Part shown: positions 38,551-46,592 of the stretch, piece after piece | How the letters are laid out: each line of letters starts with the position of its first letter | How positions within the stretch are numbered: position 1 is the stretch's first letter | NCBI RefSeq assembly: GCF_007830545.1 | Contig: NZ_VLLF01000005.1 | Coordinates: forward strand, 124,001-188,000 | Origin: Roseibium hamelinense | Lineage (GTDB): Bacteria; Pseudomonadota; Alphaproteobacteria; Rhizobiales; Stappiaceae | Direction: 5' to 3' | DNA: 64,000 nucleotides | Notes under the pieces: generated by a model | The model's input: the letters and a program-made list of their open reading frames with translations, nothing else | What the model was told of the DNA's origin: nothing | Databases searched by the model: none | Program-made: the position numbers and the translations under genes

Positions 38551-39282
38551 CTAGGCGGCGCTCTCACGAACCGCATATTCAGCCGCCAGGATCGCATCCG
38601 GCGTTCCAATATGCAGCCAAACACCTTCCATCTGCACGCCAAACAGGCGCTCCTGCTCGATAGCCCGGTCAAATAGCATATTCATGGAAAATGCGCCCTC
38701 TGGCGCGCGCTCGAAAAGCCTTGGATGCAGGATCGCGGCGCCCGCGTAGGCGAAGGGGGTGACACCGCGCTCCGGACGCCGGATCAGGCTTCCGTCGCGC
38801 GCCATCTGAAAATCGCCGCGGCCGCCATACCCGACCGCCCGAACCGTTTCTGCAACAAGCAGCAGCGCGTCCATCCGGCTTTCATCCCAGGTATCGATCA
38901 TGTGTTCAAGATTTGGCTTTACGCCTTCAATCCAGTAGGCAGTGTCCGCGTTCAACTGGAAAAATGGCTCGTCTCCAAGCATGGGAAGCGCCTTCTTGAT
39001 CCCTCCGCCAGTATCAAGAAGCATGTGGCGTTCGTCTGAAATCATGATGTCCATGTCGGCCCTGCGGCGAACATGCACTTCCACCAAGTCAGCAAGATAG
39101 TGAACATTGACCACGCAACGCTTCACCCCTGCGTGCACGAGACGGTCGAGGCCATGGTCGATCAACGACTTGCCATTGACTTCAATCAACGGTTTGGGCG
39201 TCGTTGCCGTGATCGGGCGCATGCGCTTGCCCCGGCCAGCCGCCAGGATCATGGCGCTTTGAGGACGAAACTGTTTTGACAT
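38551..39282 (-). CDS. murU: Nucleotidyltransferase, MurU-like
   Basis: A 243-residue sugar-phosphate nucleotidyltransferase. ATG 39282 is preferred to TTG 39297 because AAGGTGG lies just upstream. Signature AMILAAGRGKRMRPIT (binding loop), TPKPLIEVNGKSLIDH, and QLNADTAYWIEG for the metal Asp. It matches MurU, which converts MurNAc-1-phosphate to UDP-MurNAc in the peptidoglycan recycling route found in Pseudomonas and many alphaproteobacteria. Its upstream neighbour carries the AmgK domain that makes the substrate, supporting the call; substrate is still inferred. Confidence 0.85.
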   Translation of the reverse strand: MSKQFRPQSAMILAAGRGKRMRPITATTPKPLIEVNGKSLIDHGLDRLVHAGVKRCVVNVHYLADLVEVHVRRRADMDIMISDERHMLLDTGGGIKKALPMLGDEPFFQLNADTAYWIEGVKPNLEHMIDTWDESRMDALLLVAETVRAVGYGGRGDFQMARDGSLIRRPERGVTPFAYAGAAILHPRLFERAPEGAFSMNMLFDRAIEQERLFGVQMEGVWLHIGTPDAILAAEYAVRESAA

Positions 39283-39313
39283 CACCACCTTGGCCAATTC
39301 TACTTGCGATGGG

Positions 39314-40840
39314 CTAACGTTTCAGAGCCCGGAACCATTCGTTAAACTCCCGAAGCGCGGGTTCTTTCAACACCCGGTCCAGGTACGCTGTCATCCGCGG
39401 AACATGCGCAAGGTAAGCCGGTTTATTATCCCGTCTGGCCAAGCGGTAAAATATCCCAAGGATCTTTAAAATCCTTTGTACCGACATGACAGCAAGTGCA
39501 ATTTCGAATGCTACCACATCGAACGTTTTGTCGTGTGCCTTTCTGGTTGCGACATAGGCGTTTCGAAGCCTGTTTTCCAGAGCTTCGTCAACTGTGACGC
39601 GGGCGTCGTAAAGCAGCGAACCGACGTCATAGGCCAGCAAACCGATAACAGCATCCTGATAGTCGATCAGTCCAAGCCTTTCATCTCCGCGGCGCTCCTG
39701 ACGCCATAAAATATTAGGTGAATGAAAATCGCGTAGCACCAATCCCGTCTCACCGATGGCGGCCTGCTCCAGTGCGCGCGTCAGAATTCCGTCAAAACGG
39801 GAACGGTCTTCGCGCTGCACAGTTTTTGCAGACACCTCTGGAAGGAACCAATCAAAGAAAAGGCCGGCCTCTGTCAGCAAGGCCGAACGAGAATACTCAG
39901 GGACTTGATATGTTCGCCCATCGCCCAACGGAAGCGCAGCCTTGGTGCACGATTTTGCATGAAACTGAGCCAACAGGTTGATTGCCGCCACAAAACGATC
40001 CGGAACAGGTTCGCCGGCATCTGCGATACGCTCGTCTCCAAAATCCTCTTGCACAACGAGACCAGCAGTAACGTCGCAGGCCAAAATTCTTGGCACCGGC
40101 ATGCTACACCGGAGAAGCTCATTCGTTACTGCAATAACCGACTGGGCATCCTTGGCCCGGTGAACCTTGGCATTATAGCTGAGCGCTTCTTTGGTTCCGG
40201 CAGCGCCATCCGGCTTATTCCAATCCATCAAGACGGACGTTACGTCATCCCCGACAAGCCGTTCGTACCGCCGCGTAGATGCATCGCCCGCCAAATAGTG
40301 ACGCTCAACCCCGGCAAATCCACTATCCGTCAAAAACCACCTGATGGACAACGTTCGCTGCAAGCGGCGCGACCAGTCCTCTTCGGAGCTTTGCATAGTC
40401 ACGCACCTGACACCATCTATCTCGGCGAATTGCAACCATAGTGCATTCGCAGGCAGAAGATCACCGCCGAGTTCGGGCCACTCGATAAGAACTGCCCCCT
40501 CCTCCAACAATTCTTCGAGACCCAGTTCGGTCAATTCGTCAGGCTCTTCCAGCCTGTAAAGGTCAAAATGGGAGACCGAAAGCCTGGGAAGATCGTAGCT
40601 TTGAACCAGCGTAAAGGTAGGGCTTGGCACCTCAAGGTTAGGGTCTTCGGCCAAATGCCTAATCAGCGCCCGGGAAAATGTCGATTTGCCGGCACCAAGA
40701 TCGCCAGACAACGCAATCAGGTCATCCTTGCTCAAAAATAGTGAAATCGCTTCGGCAAGTTCCGCCGTGGCTGCTTCATCAGGCAGCTTCAGGGTTATGA
40801 AGGGACTATCAAGCGTCCGAAGAACGGTGTCTGGCAACAT
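39314..40840 (-). CDS. TsaE / AmgK-like phosphotransferase fusion
   Basis: A 508-residue two-domain protein. Residues ~1-155 are TsaE, the ATPase of t6A tRNA modification: Walker A SGDLGAGKSTFSRALIR, PSPTFTLVQSY, HFDLYRL and a W-P-E motif (LIEWPELG). Residues ~165-508 are an aminoglycoside-phosphotransferase fold like AmgK (MurNAc/GlcNAc anomeric kinase): LVVQEDFGDE, catalytic LRDFHSPNILW and LIDYQDA. The murU-like gene follows, so the kinase half probably feeds it. This fusion is known in alphaproteobacteria. divL lies 9 bases upstream. Confidence 0.92.
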   Translation of the reverse strand: MLPDTVLRTLDSPFITLKLPDEAATAELAEAISLFLSKDDLIALSGDLGAGKSTFSRALIRHLAEDPNLEVPSPTFTLVQSYDLPRLSVSHFDLYRLEEPDELTELGLEELLEEGAVLIEWPELGGDLLPANALWLQFAEIDGVRCVTMQSSEEDWSRRLQRTLSIRWFLTDSGFAGVERHYLAGDASTRRYERLVGDDVTSVLMDWNKPDGAAGTKEALSYNAKVHRAKDAQSVIAVTNELLRCSMPVPRILACDVTAGLVVQEDFGDERIADAGEPVPDRFVAAINLLAQFHAKSCTKAALPLGDGRTYQVPEYSRSALLTEAGLFFDWFLPEVSAKTVQREDRSRFDGILTRALEQAAIGETGLVLRDFHSPNILWRQERRGDERLGLIDYQDAVIGLLAYDVGSLLYDARVTVDEALENRLRNAYVATRKAHDKTFDVVAFEIALAVMSVQRILKILGIFYRLARRDNKPAYLAHVPRMTAYLDRVLKEPALREFNEWFRALKR

Positions 40841-40849
40841 GGGTTCCGG

Positions 40850-43363
40850 TCATTCTGCAGCGACGCGCCCCGCAGTTTGTGGCTCTGACGGAAACGTGCA
40901 GGTTACCGTAGTGCCTTTGCCTTCCGCGGAGACAATGTCAACCGTCCCGCCATGCAGCTCAACAAAGCTTTTTACGATGGATAGGCCCAAGCCAGCGCCC
41001 TGGCGGCGTGACCCCGCATCGTGGCCGACAAATCTATTGAACACCTGTGTCAAAACCTCGGCCGGGATCCCGCAGCCATGGTCCTTGACCACAAAGACAA
41101 CCTCTTCGTTATCGCGCGTACAGCTGACATCAATCGCCCCATCCGGCTCGGAATACCTGACAGCATTCGAAATCAGGTTGAACAGCACTTGGCGAAGGCG
41201 TTTCTCATCGGCAATCATCACGCCAATGTCGTCTGGAACGTGTGTGCGCAGGTTGATGCGGGCTTCGGCAAGGCGGTCTTTCAGTCCTTCAACGGCAGCT
41301 TCAACTGTTGCTGCCACATCCACTTCACTGAGATCGAGCTCCATGATGCCTGCATCTAGAGTGGCCAAATCAAGAATGTCGTTGATGATCGCAAGAAGCG
41401 CTGAAGAGGACGACAGGATATACTCGGCATATTCGTCCTGCTTTTCTGATAGGTCGCCGAACTTGGGGTCGGACAGAAGCTGAGCAAATCCGATGATATT
41501 CGTGAGCGGAGAGCGCAGCTCGTAGGACACATGCTGGATGAAAGCGTTTTTAAGCTGGTCAGCCTGTTCCAAAGCGTCGTTTTTGTCGATCAAAGCCCGT
41601 TCAATGTTCACGCTATCAGTCACGTCCACAAAGGTGACAAGCGTCCCTCCGTCGGGCAACGGCACGATGGCGTAGTCGAGAACCGTGCCATCATGCCGCT
41701 CCATGCGGTCCCCGGCCTGCATGCGATTGTCGACCAGCCCGGTCACGCTGGCAGCAAGCTGGTCCCAGGCCTGTTTCTCGTCTTCCCGCAAGACACATGC
41801 ATCGACCACCTGATTGACATGTGGCATCGTGGACAGCTGATCTTCGCCGAGCCCCCATATCCTACCAAAAGCCGGATTCCAAAGGTTCAAGCGGCCGTCG
41901 CTGCCGAACACAGCTACCGCCTCAGAGAGATTGTCGAGCGTCTCACCCTGAACCCGCGTCAGTGCGTTGTAGCGGCTTTCAAGATCGAGCTGCTCCGTCA
42001 CATTTTCGTAGATGTAAGTGACGCCACCCTGCGGATGCGGGTTGGAGATTACTCTCAGCGTCCGGCCGTCGGGCAAGTGCCACCACGTTTCGGTCGCATC
42101 AACCGACTGGTAGCTTTCCAGCATCTTGTTGCGCCAGCCACGATAGTCCGCTTGTTCGGGAAGCTTGCGTGCCGCGCGCAGAGCATCGAGCACCGAACCA
42201 TCATCCGGGCTCCCCTCAAGGAAGGCGGGGTCCAGATCCCACAACTGCCGGAAGGCCGCATTGTAGAACTCGAGGCGCCGGTCTGCTCCGTAGATCGCGA
42301 CTGCGGTTGCCAGCTGGTCGAGCGTGCGGCCATGGAAGTCCTCTGCGCGATCAAGCTCCTTGCGCACTTGATCAAGCTCACTGATGTCGACCGCAATTCC
42401 GCACGCGCCGACATTTGCCGAGACATCCGTCACCTCAAACACACGCCGCTCTCCACCAGCCACCAAAGGCATGCGGGCGGAAAACACTCCGTCGTCTGTG
42501 CGCTGCCGACGCATCGCATCTGCGGCCTCAGCATCAAGGAACGCCATGCCGTCACGAACGGCAGTTGCCGCATCCGACGCGTCAACTGCGGCCGCATAAG
42601 CCGCATTGGCCCAAATCAGGTTGCCCTCTGCATCGCGCTGCCAAGCAGGCGCGGGCATTGCGTTCAGGAGCGCATGAAGCATATGCAATTCGCCGGATAT
42701 CCGAGCGTTACGGGCGGCGAGCTCGGCCTGCATTTGCCGTTCACCGGTCAAGTCCCGTAGGCGAAGAACGACAGCCCCCCCAGTGGTTCTGCCGAACGCT
42801 TCAACAAAAGTGCCAGTGCGCGTTTTAAGAGTCAGTGAGAATGCCTCTCCGCTGCGAAAAAGCGCATCAAGATGGCGCTCCAGATCAGCAGCGCATTTTG
42901 TAGTCAGCCAGTTGCCGAATGCGAGCAACTGATCCGGGATCCGCGGCACACCGGATTGCTCGGATAGGATCCCCCATACTTGTGGATGGGCGCCATTGCC
43001 GGTCCACACGATAACACGTTGCTCATCAGTGTTGAGCATGGATTCCAAACGATCGACCTGGAACTTTAGGTCACGCGTTTCTCGTTCCATCCGGCGGGTC
43101 AGACTGATCGCATTGCGGCGGTACTTGATGAGGGCGACTGCAGCGGTCACGGCAAAAAGGCACAGGCCGCCCGCCATCCCCAGAAGCATCATCTCGTCCG
43201 GACTGATCTCCTTAGCGGCAGTATCCATAAAGCCTGCAGCGGCAGCGGACACCGAAGAACCCGCAAAGACGCAAGCCCCTGCACCAATCGACTTGGCTGA
43301 AGTTAGAATCCTACCGCGCCACGACGCACGCATTTGCGCGTCGCCCAAGTTGCCTGCCGGCAT
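40850..43363 (-). CDS. divL: DivL-type cell-cycle sensor pseudokinase (Tyr at phosphoacceptor)
   Basis: An 837-residue protein: one N-terminal helix (~residues 58-80), a helical linker, several PAS-like domains (~90-590), a HisKA dimerisation helix, and an ATPase domain with NLISNAVRYS, DHGCGIP and GAGLGLSIVKS. The H-box reads HVSYELRSPL: the residue where SHELRTPL has the phospho-His is Tyr614 (TAC). That substitution is the defining mark of Caulobacter DivL, which controls CckA and hence CtrA. The genome context (tsaE, ahcY neighbours) fits Rhizobiales. An earlier His in HVSY is not at the acceptor position. Confidence 0.85.
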   Translation of the reverse strand: MPAGNLGDAQMRASWRGRILTSAKSIGAGACVFAGSSVSAAAAGFMDTAAKEISPDEMMLLGMAGGLCLFAVTAAVALIKYRRNAISLTRRMERETRDLKFQVDRLESMLNTDEQRVIVWTGNGAHPQVWGILSEQSGVPRIPDQLLAFGNWLTTKCAADLERHLDALFRSGEAFSLTLKTRTGTFVEAFGRTTGGAVVLRLRDLTGERQMQAELAARNARISGELHMLHALLNAMPAPAWQRDAEGNLIWANAAYAAAVDASDAATAVRDGMAFLDAEAADAMRRQRTDDGVFSARMPLVAGGERRVFEVTDVSANVGACGIAVDISELDQVRKELDRAEDFHGRTLDQLATAVAIYGADRRLEFYNAAFRQLWDLDPAFLEGSPDDGSVLDALRAARKLPEQADYRGWRNKMLESYQSVDATETWWHLPDGRTLRVISNPHPQGGVTYIYENVTEQLDLESRYNALTRVQGETLDNLSEAVAVFGSDGRLNLWNPAFGRIWGLGEDQLSTMPHVNQVVDACVLREDEKQAWDQLAASVTGLVDNRMQAGDRMERHDGTVLDYAIVPLPDGGTLVTFVDVTDSVNIERALIDKNDALEQADQLKNAFIQHVSYELRSPLTNIIGFAQLLSDPKFGDLSEKQDEYAEYILSSSSALLAIINDILDLATLDAGIMELDLSEVDVAATVEAAVEGLKDRLAEARINLRTHVPDDIGVMIADEKRLRQVLFNLISNAVRYSEPDGAIDVSCTRDNEEVVFVVKDHGCGIPAEVLTQVFNRFVGHDAGSRRQGAGLGLSIVKSFVELHGGTVDIVSAEGKGTTVTCTFPSEPQTAGRVAAE

Positions 43364-43552
43364 TTTTTGTTCCCCTTACGCCGCCTTTCCCGGAGAACCC
43401 GGGTGCCCTGAGGGCCGAAGACAAATCAGGGACGTGTGTGCCTCCTGGCCCCTGATTCGTTTAAACCATAACCTTTTTGGGAATCGCGCTGAAGAGTCTC
43501 TTATCGAAAAGTTAACAGCACTCTTAAAATTAAAATAAAGCATTAACCAATA

Positions 43553-43579
43553 GAAAAGGGCCGCCAAACTGGCGACCCT
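43553..43579 (-). terminator. ahcY terminator
   Basis: On the minus strand AGGGTCGCC / GGCGGCCCT (one T-G pair), loop AGTTT, followed by TTTCTATT; 28 bases past the ahcY stop. Confidence 0.75.
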
Positions 43580-43606
43580 ATATGTGGTGGCTGACTGAGG
43601 ATTCGA

Positions 43607-44995
43607 TCAGTACTTGTAGTGCTCCGCCTTGAAAGGCCCGGTTTTGTTAATCCCCAAATATTGGGATTGCTCATCGGACAACTCGGTCAAGGTCACACCC
43701 AGCTTCTCAAGGTGCAGTCGGGCAACCTTTTCATCCAGGTGCTTGGGCAGAACATAAACTTCGTTCTTGTACTCATCACCGCGCGTCCAAAGCTCGATCT
43801 GAGCCAGGACCTGGTTGGTGAAGCTTGCGGACATAACGAAGCTCGGGTGCCCAGTCGCATTGCCAAGATTTACCAAACGACCTTGCGACAACAGGATCAT
43901 ACGCTTGCCGTCTGGAAACTCATACATGTCCACCTGGTCTTTGACCGGGCGGCATTTGGTGTTCTTCAACGCCGCGACTTGGATCTCGTTATCGAAATGG
44001 CCGATGTTGCAGACAATAGCCATATCCTTCATGCCGCGCATGTGATCGAGAGTAATGATATCCTTGTTGCCGGTCGCGGTAACATAGATGTCCCCTTCCG
44101 GAAGCGCCTGCTCGATGGTTTTGACTTCAAAGCCATCCATGGAGGCCTGCAGAGCACAGATCGGGTCAATTTCGGTTACGATGACGCGTGCACCGGCACC
44201 TGCGAGGGACTGTGCAGACCCTTTGCCGACATCGCCATAGCCGCAAACCACGGCGACCTTGCCAGACATCATGACGTCTGTGCCACGGCGAATGCCGTCA
44301 ACCAGGGACTCACGGCAGCCATAGCGGTTGTCGAATTTCGACTTGGTGACACTGTCGTTGACGTTGATGGCCGGGAACGGCAGCGAGCCTTTTTTCTGCA
44401 TCTCATAGAGGCGCAAAACACCGGTGGTGGTCTCTTCGGAGACGCCCTGGATCAGATCTTTCTGCTTGGTGAACCAGCCCGGGTTGGCAGCCATGCGCTT
44501 TTTGATTTGCGCAAACAGGCATTCTTCTTCTTCGGATTTCGGGCTTTCAATCAGATCGGTTTCACCGGCTTCGACCCGAGCGCCCAACAGGATGTACAGC
44601 GTCGCATCACCGCCATCGTCCAGAATCATGTTGGCGCCTTCGGGGAAGTCGAAGATCTTGTCCGCATAATCCCAGTATTCTTCCAGCGTTTCACCTTTCA
44701 CAGCAAAGACAGGGACACCGGCGGCGGCAATAGCGGCAGCTGCCTGATCCTGTGTCGAATAAATGTTGCAGGATGCCCACCGGACATCCGCACCAAGCGC
44801 GACCAGGGTTTCGATCAAAACAGCTGTTTGAATGGTCATGTGCAAGGAACCGGCTATGCGAGCCCCCTTCAGCGGCTTGGATGCGCCAAACTCCTCGCGA
44901 CAGGCCATCAATCCCGGCATTTCGTGCTCGGCGATTTCGATTTCGGTCCGGCCCCAGTCCGCGAGGCTGATGTCCTTGACGATGTAGTCGGTCAT
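43607..44995 (-). CDS. ahcY: Adenosylhomocysteinase (S-adenosyl-L-homocysteine hydrolase)
   Basis: A 462-residue NAD-dependent enzyme from ATG 44995 (AGGACAT upstream) that splits S-adenosylhomocysteine into homocysteine and adenosine, recycling the product of methylations. Seen: [43 protein letters not shown] loop [20 protein letters not shown], and the C-terminal FKAEHYKY. Length is that of the bacterial class with the internal insert. An 11+11 bp palindrome lies 134 bases upstream; no SAH riboswitch pattern was seen. Confidence 0.97.
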   Translation of the reverse strand: MTDYIVKDISLADWGRTEIEIAEHEMPGLMACREEFGASKPLKGARIAGSLHMTIQTAVLIETLVALGADVRWASCNIYSTQDQAAAAIAAAGVPVFAVKGETLEEYWDYADKIFDFPEGANMILDDGGDATLYILLGARVEAGETDLIESPKSEEEECLFAQIKKRMAANPGWFTKQKDLIQGVSEETTTGVLRLYEMQKKGSLPFPAINVNDSVTKSKFDNRYGCRESLVDGIRRGTDVMMSGKVAVVCGYGDVGKGSAQSLAGAGARVIVTEIDPICALQASMDGFEVKTIEQALPEGDIYVTATGNKDIITLDHMRGMKDMAIVCNIGHFDNEIQVAALKNTKCRPVKDQVDMYEFPDGKRMILLSQGRLVNLGNATGHPSFVMSASFTNQVLAQIELWTRGDEYKNEVYVLPKHLDEKVARLHLEKLGVTLTELSDEQSQYLGINKTGPFKAEHYKY

Positions 44996-45128
44996 GAAAA
45001 TGTCCTGAGTTTGCTGGCTTATTATCGCCTGGTGAGAAGATTCAGAAGCCAACGCTTCTTCAGTCTGCAAGAGATCCGTCTATGGTTTCGCCGGGGTTAT
45101 ACCCTGACCCCTGCTTAATCGCAATAAA

Positions 45129-45150
45129 GATATAAAGAATTCTTTATATC
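45129..45150. promoter_or_regulatory. 22-bp perfect palindrome upstream of ahcY
   Basis: GATATAAAGAA followed directly by its exact complement TTCTTTATATC. It is 134-155 bases before the ahcY ATG, within a 325-bp gap to ptsH. The shape and sequence suggest a dimeric repressor operator; ArsR-type SAH/SAM-responsive regulators (SahR/SamR) are known to control ahcY in proteobacteria and are the obvious candidate, but I cannot confirm the motif. Confidence 0.6.
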
Positions 45151-45320
45151 CCTTCCAGAAGGTTACTAACGTCCCGAAGCATAGCGCGCAATGAGACCAT
45201 TTCGGCGCAACAGGGTACGGCACCCTGCACATCGTTCTGGCGCTGAAGCGTGGCATACGACGAACATTCGCTCTGGTTTGGCTGATCATAAAAAGCCGTA
45301 AGCAAGGCTTCACCTGATGG

Positions 45321-45602
45321 TCAATCGGACTCGCCAAAGCCGTCGCCAACGAGATCGGCAATTGCGTCCATAGCTTCGTTTGCTTGCGGCCCAACGGCAG
45401 ACACATAAATGCAGCACCCGGTGCTCGCTGCCAGCATCATGAGACCCATGATCGAAGTACCGCCAACCGTCTGCCCGTCTTTGGAGACTGTTATCTCCGC
45501 ATCGAAGGTCTCAACCAATTTTACGAGTTTTGCAGACGCACGCGCGTGGAGACCGCGCCGGTTGACAATTGTGAGTTCACGCTGGATCGGAGGCACATCC
45601 AT
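45321..45602 (-). CDS. ptsH: HPr family phosphocarrier
   Basis: A 93-residue HPr. Phosphoacceptor His19 in VNRRGLHARAS and the regulatory serine Ser50 in TVGGTSIMGLMML, the site phosphorylated by HprK. In alphaproteobacteria this HPr belongs to a regulatory PTS without sugar permeases. It follows the EIIA gene by 6 bases and shares the operon chvI-chvG-hprK-EIIA-ptsH. Confidence 0.96.
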   Translation of the reverse strand: MDVPPIQRELTIVNRRGLHARASAKLVKLVETFDAEITVSKDGQTVGGTSIMGLMMLAASTGCCIYVSAVGPQANEAMDAIADLVGDGFGESD

Positions 45603-45608
45603 TCGGGC

Positions 45609-46013
45609 TTAACTTTGTCCTGAAAGCACCTGGCTTGCCACGGATATGTACTTTTGTCCGGCTTGCCTAGCCTCGTCGACGGCCTCTGCAATGTCCCGGT
45701 CGGATCGAACGCTTGCCAGCTTGATAAGCATCGGAAGGTTGACGCCGGCAACCACCTCAATCTGCTTTCCATCCATAACTGAAATGGCGAGATTCGAAGG
45801 CGTTCCCCCGAACATGTCGGTTAGCAGCACAACACCTTTGCCAGTGTTCACCGCCTCCACAGCCGCCAGAATGTCCTGCCGCCGCTGTTCCATATCGTCG
45901 TCGGGCCCAATCGAAATAGTCTCGACCTGATCCTGTGGCCCGACGACATGCTCGAGCGCCGATTTGAACTCTTCGGCGAGACGTCCGTGGGTGACGAGTA
46001 CAAGTCCAATCAT
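45609..46013 (-). CDS. PTS EIIA component, mannose family
   Basis: A 134-residue EIIA(Man) domain. ATG 46013 opens MIGLVLVTHGRLA, with phospho-His9. LLTDMFGGTPSNLA and VVAGVNLPMLIKLAS are family signatures. No EIIB/C/D transport partners exist nearby, so it is a regulatory phosphoacceptor for HPr~P, part of the alphaproteobacterial PTS linked to ChvG/ChvI and carbon or nitrogen status. Confidence 0.95.
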   Translation of the reverse strand: MIGLVLVTHGRLAEEFKSALEHVVGPQDQVETISIGPDDDMEQRRQDILAAVEAVNTGKGVVLLTDMFGGTPSNLAISVMDGKQIEVVAGVNLPMLIKLASVRSDRDIAEAVDEARQAGQKYISVASQVLSGQS

Positions 46014-46124
46014 ACGATAAGCAGCCCGTTCATGGGTTGTAGTGTCCAATTTCCGCCAACCCGGCGGCCCGGTGCAATTTCGACAACACAAAGACGACTT
46101 GCAAGCAAAATCGGGCAGTGTGTG

Positions 46125-46592
46125 TCAAATGTAGTCCGGCACATTGGGGAAAAGCAATGCGCTTGCCTCCCGCAAACGGACAGTGGCGCCGCCCAGGTCA
46201 TTCTCACAAACCTTCAGAACCGGCAAGGCAATGTCCAGAAGCCGCTCTTCAAGCAGAGGACGGGCCGGAATGCGATCAATCTCGGCGACGGGAACCAGTC
46301 GAAGGCCCAAATCAATCCTTGCAACCGGTACAGCCTTCATTTCGACGATGCCGAATCCGCGTACTTCTCTCAACCCGCTCAGTGTTGTCGGGGCACGCGC
46401 CAGAAGTCTGTTTTCGTTTTTTTCAAGTTCAACACGGTCATCAGCGACCCAAGCGGCGAAATGGCCTTTTGCTTTCGCAGCGCAAACCAGCACATCGCAT
46501 AACGCAGACTTGCCGCTGCCTGAAGCGCCGAACACAAGAATGCCCAGCGTTCCAATAACGATACAGTTTGCATGACGGGTTTGCGGCTTCAT
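46125..46592 (-). CDS. hprK: HPr kinase/phosphorylase, short alphaproteobacterial form
   Basis: A 155-residue protein holding only the catalytic domain; the N-terminal domain of Firmicute HprK is missing, as usual in this class. P-loop VFGASGSGKS (residues 20-29), WVADDRVEL, and the signature GLREVRGFGIVEM. It phosphorylates the HPr serine. Its start overlaps the chvG end by 4 bases. Confidence 0.94.
   Translation of the reverse strand: MKPQTRHANCIVIGTLGILVFGASGSGKSALCDVLVCAAKAKGHFAAWVADDRVELEKNENRLLARAPTTLSGLREVRGFGIVEMKAVPVARIDLGLRLVPVAEIDRIPARPLLEERLLDIALPVLKVCENDLGGATVRLREASALLFPNVPDYI

Noticed and set aside
41531-42760. 409-codon plus-strand ORF opposite divL
   Set aside because: Antisense of a well-supported PAS/HisKA gene; composition rich in His and Arg, not protein-like.
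43619-45118. Long plus-strand ORF of 499 codons opposite ahcY
   Set aside because: It is the antisense shadow of the highly biased ahcY codons; its translation has no recognisable domain.
44996-45320. SAH riboswitch upstream of ahcY
   Set aside because: I could not find the paired regions expected of that motif; the only striking element is the palindrome.
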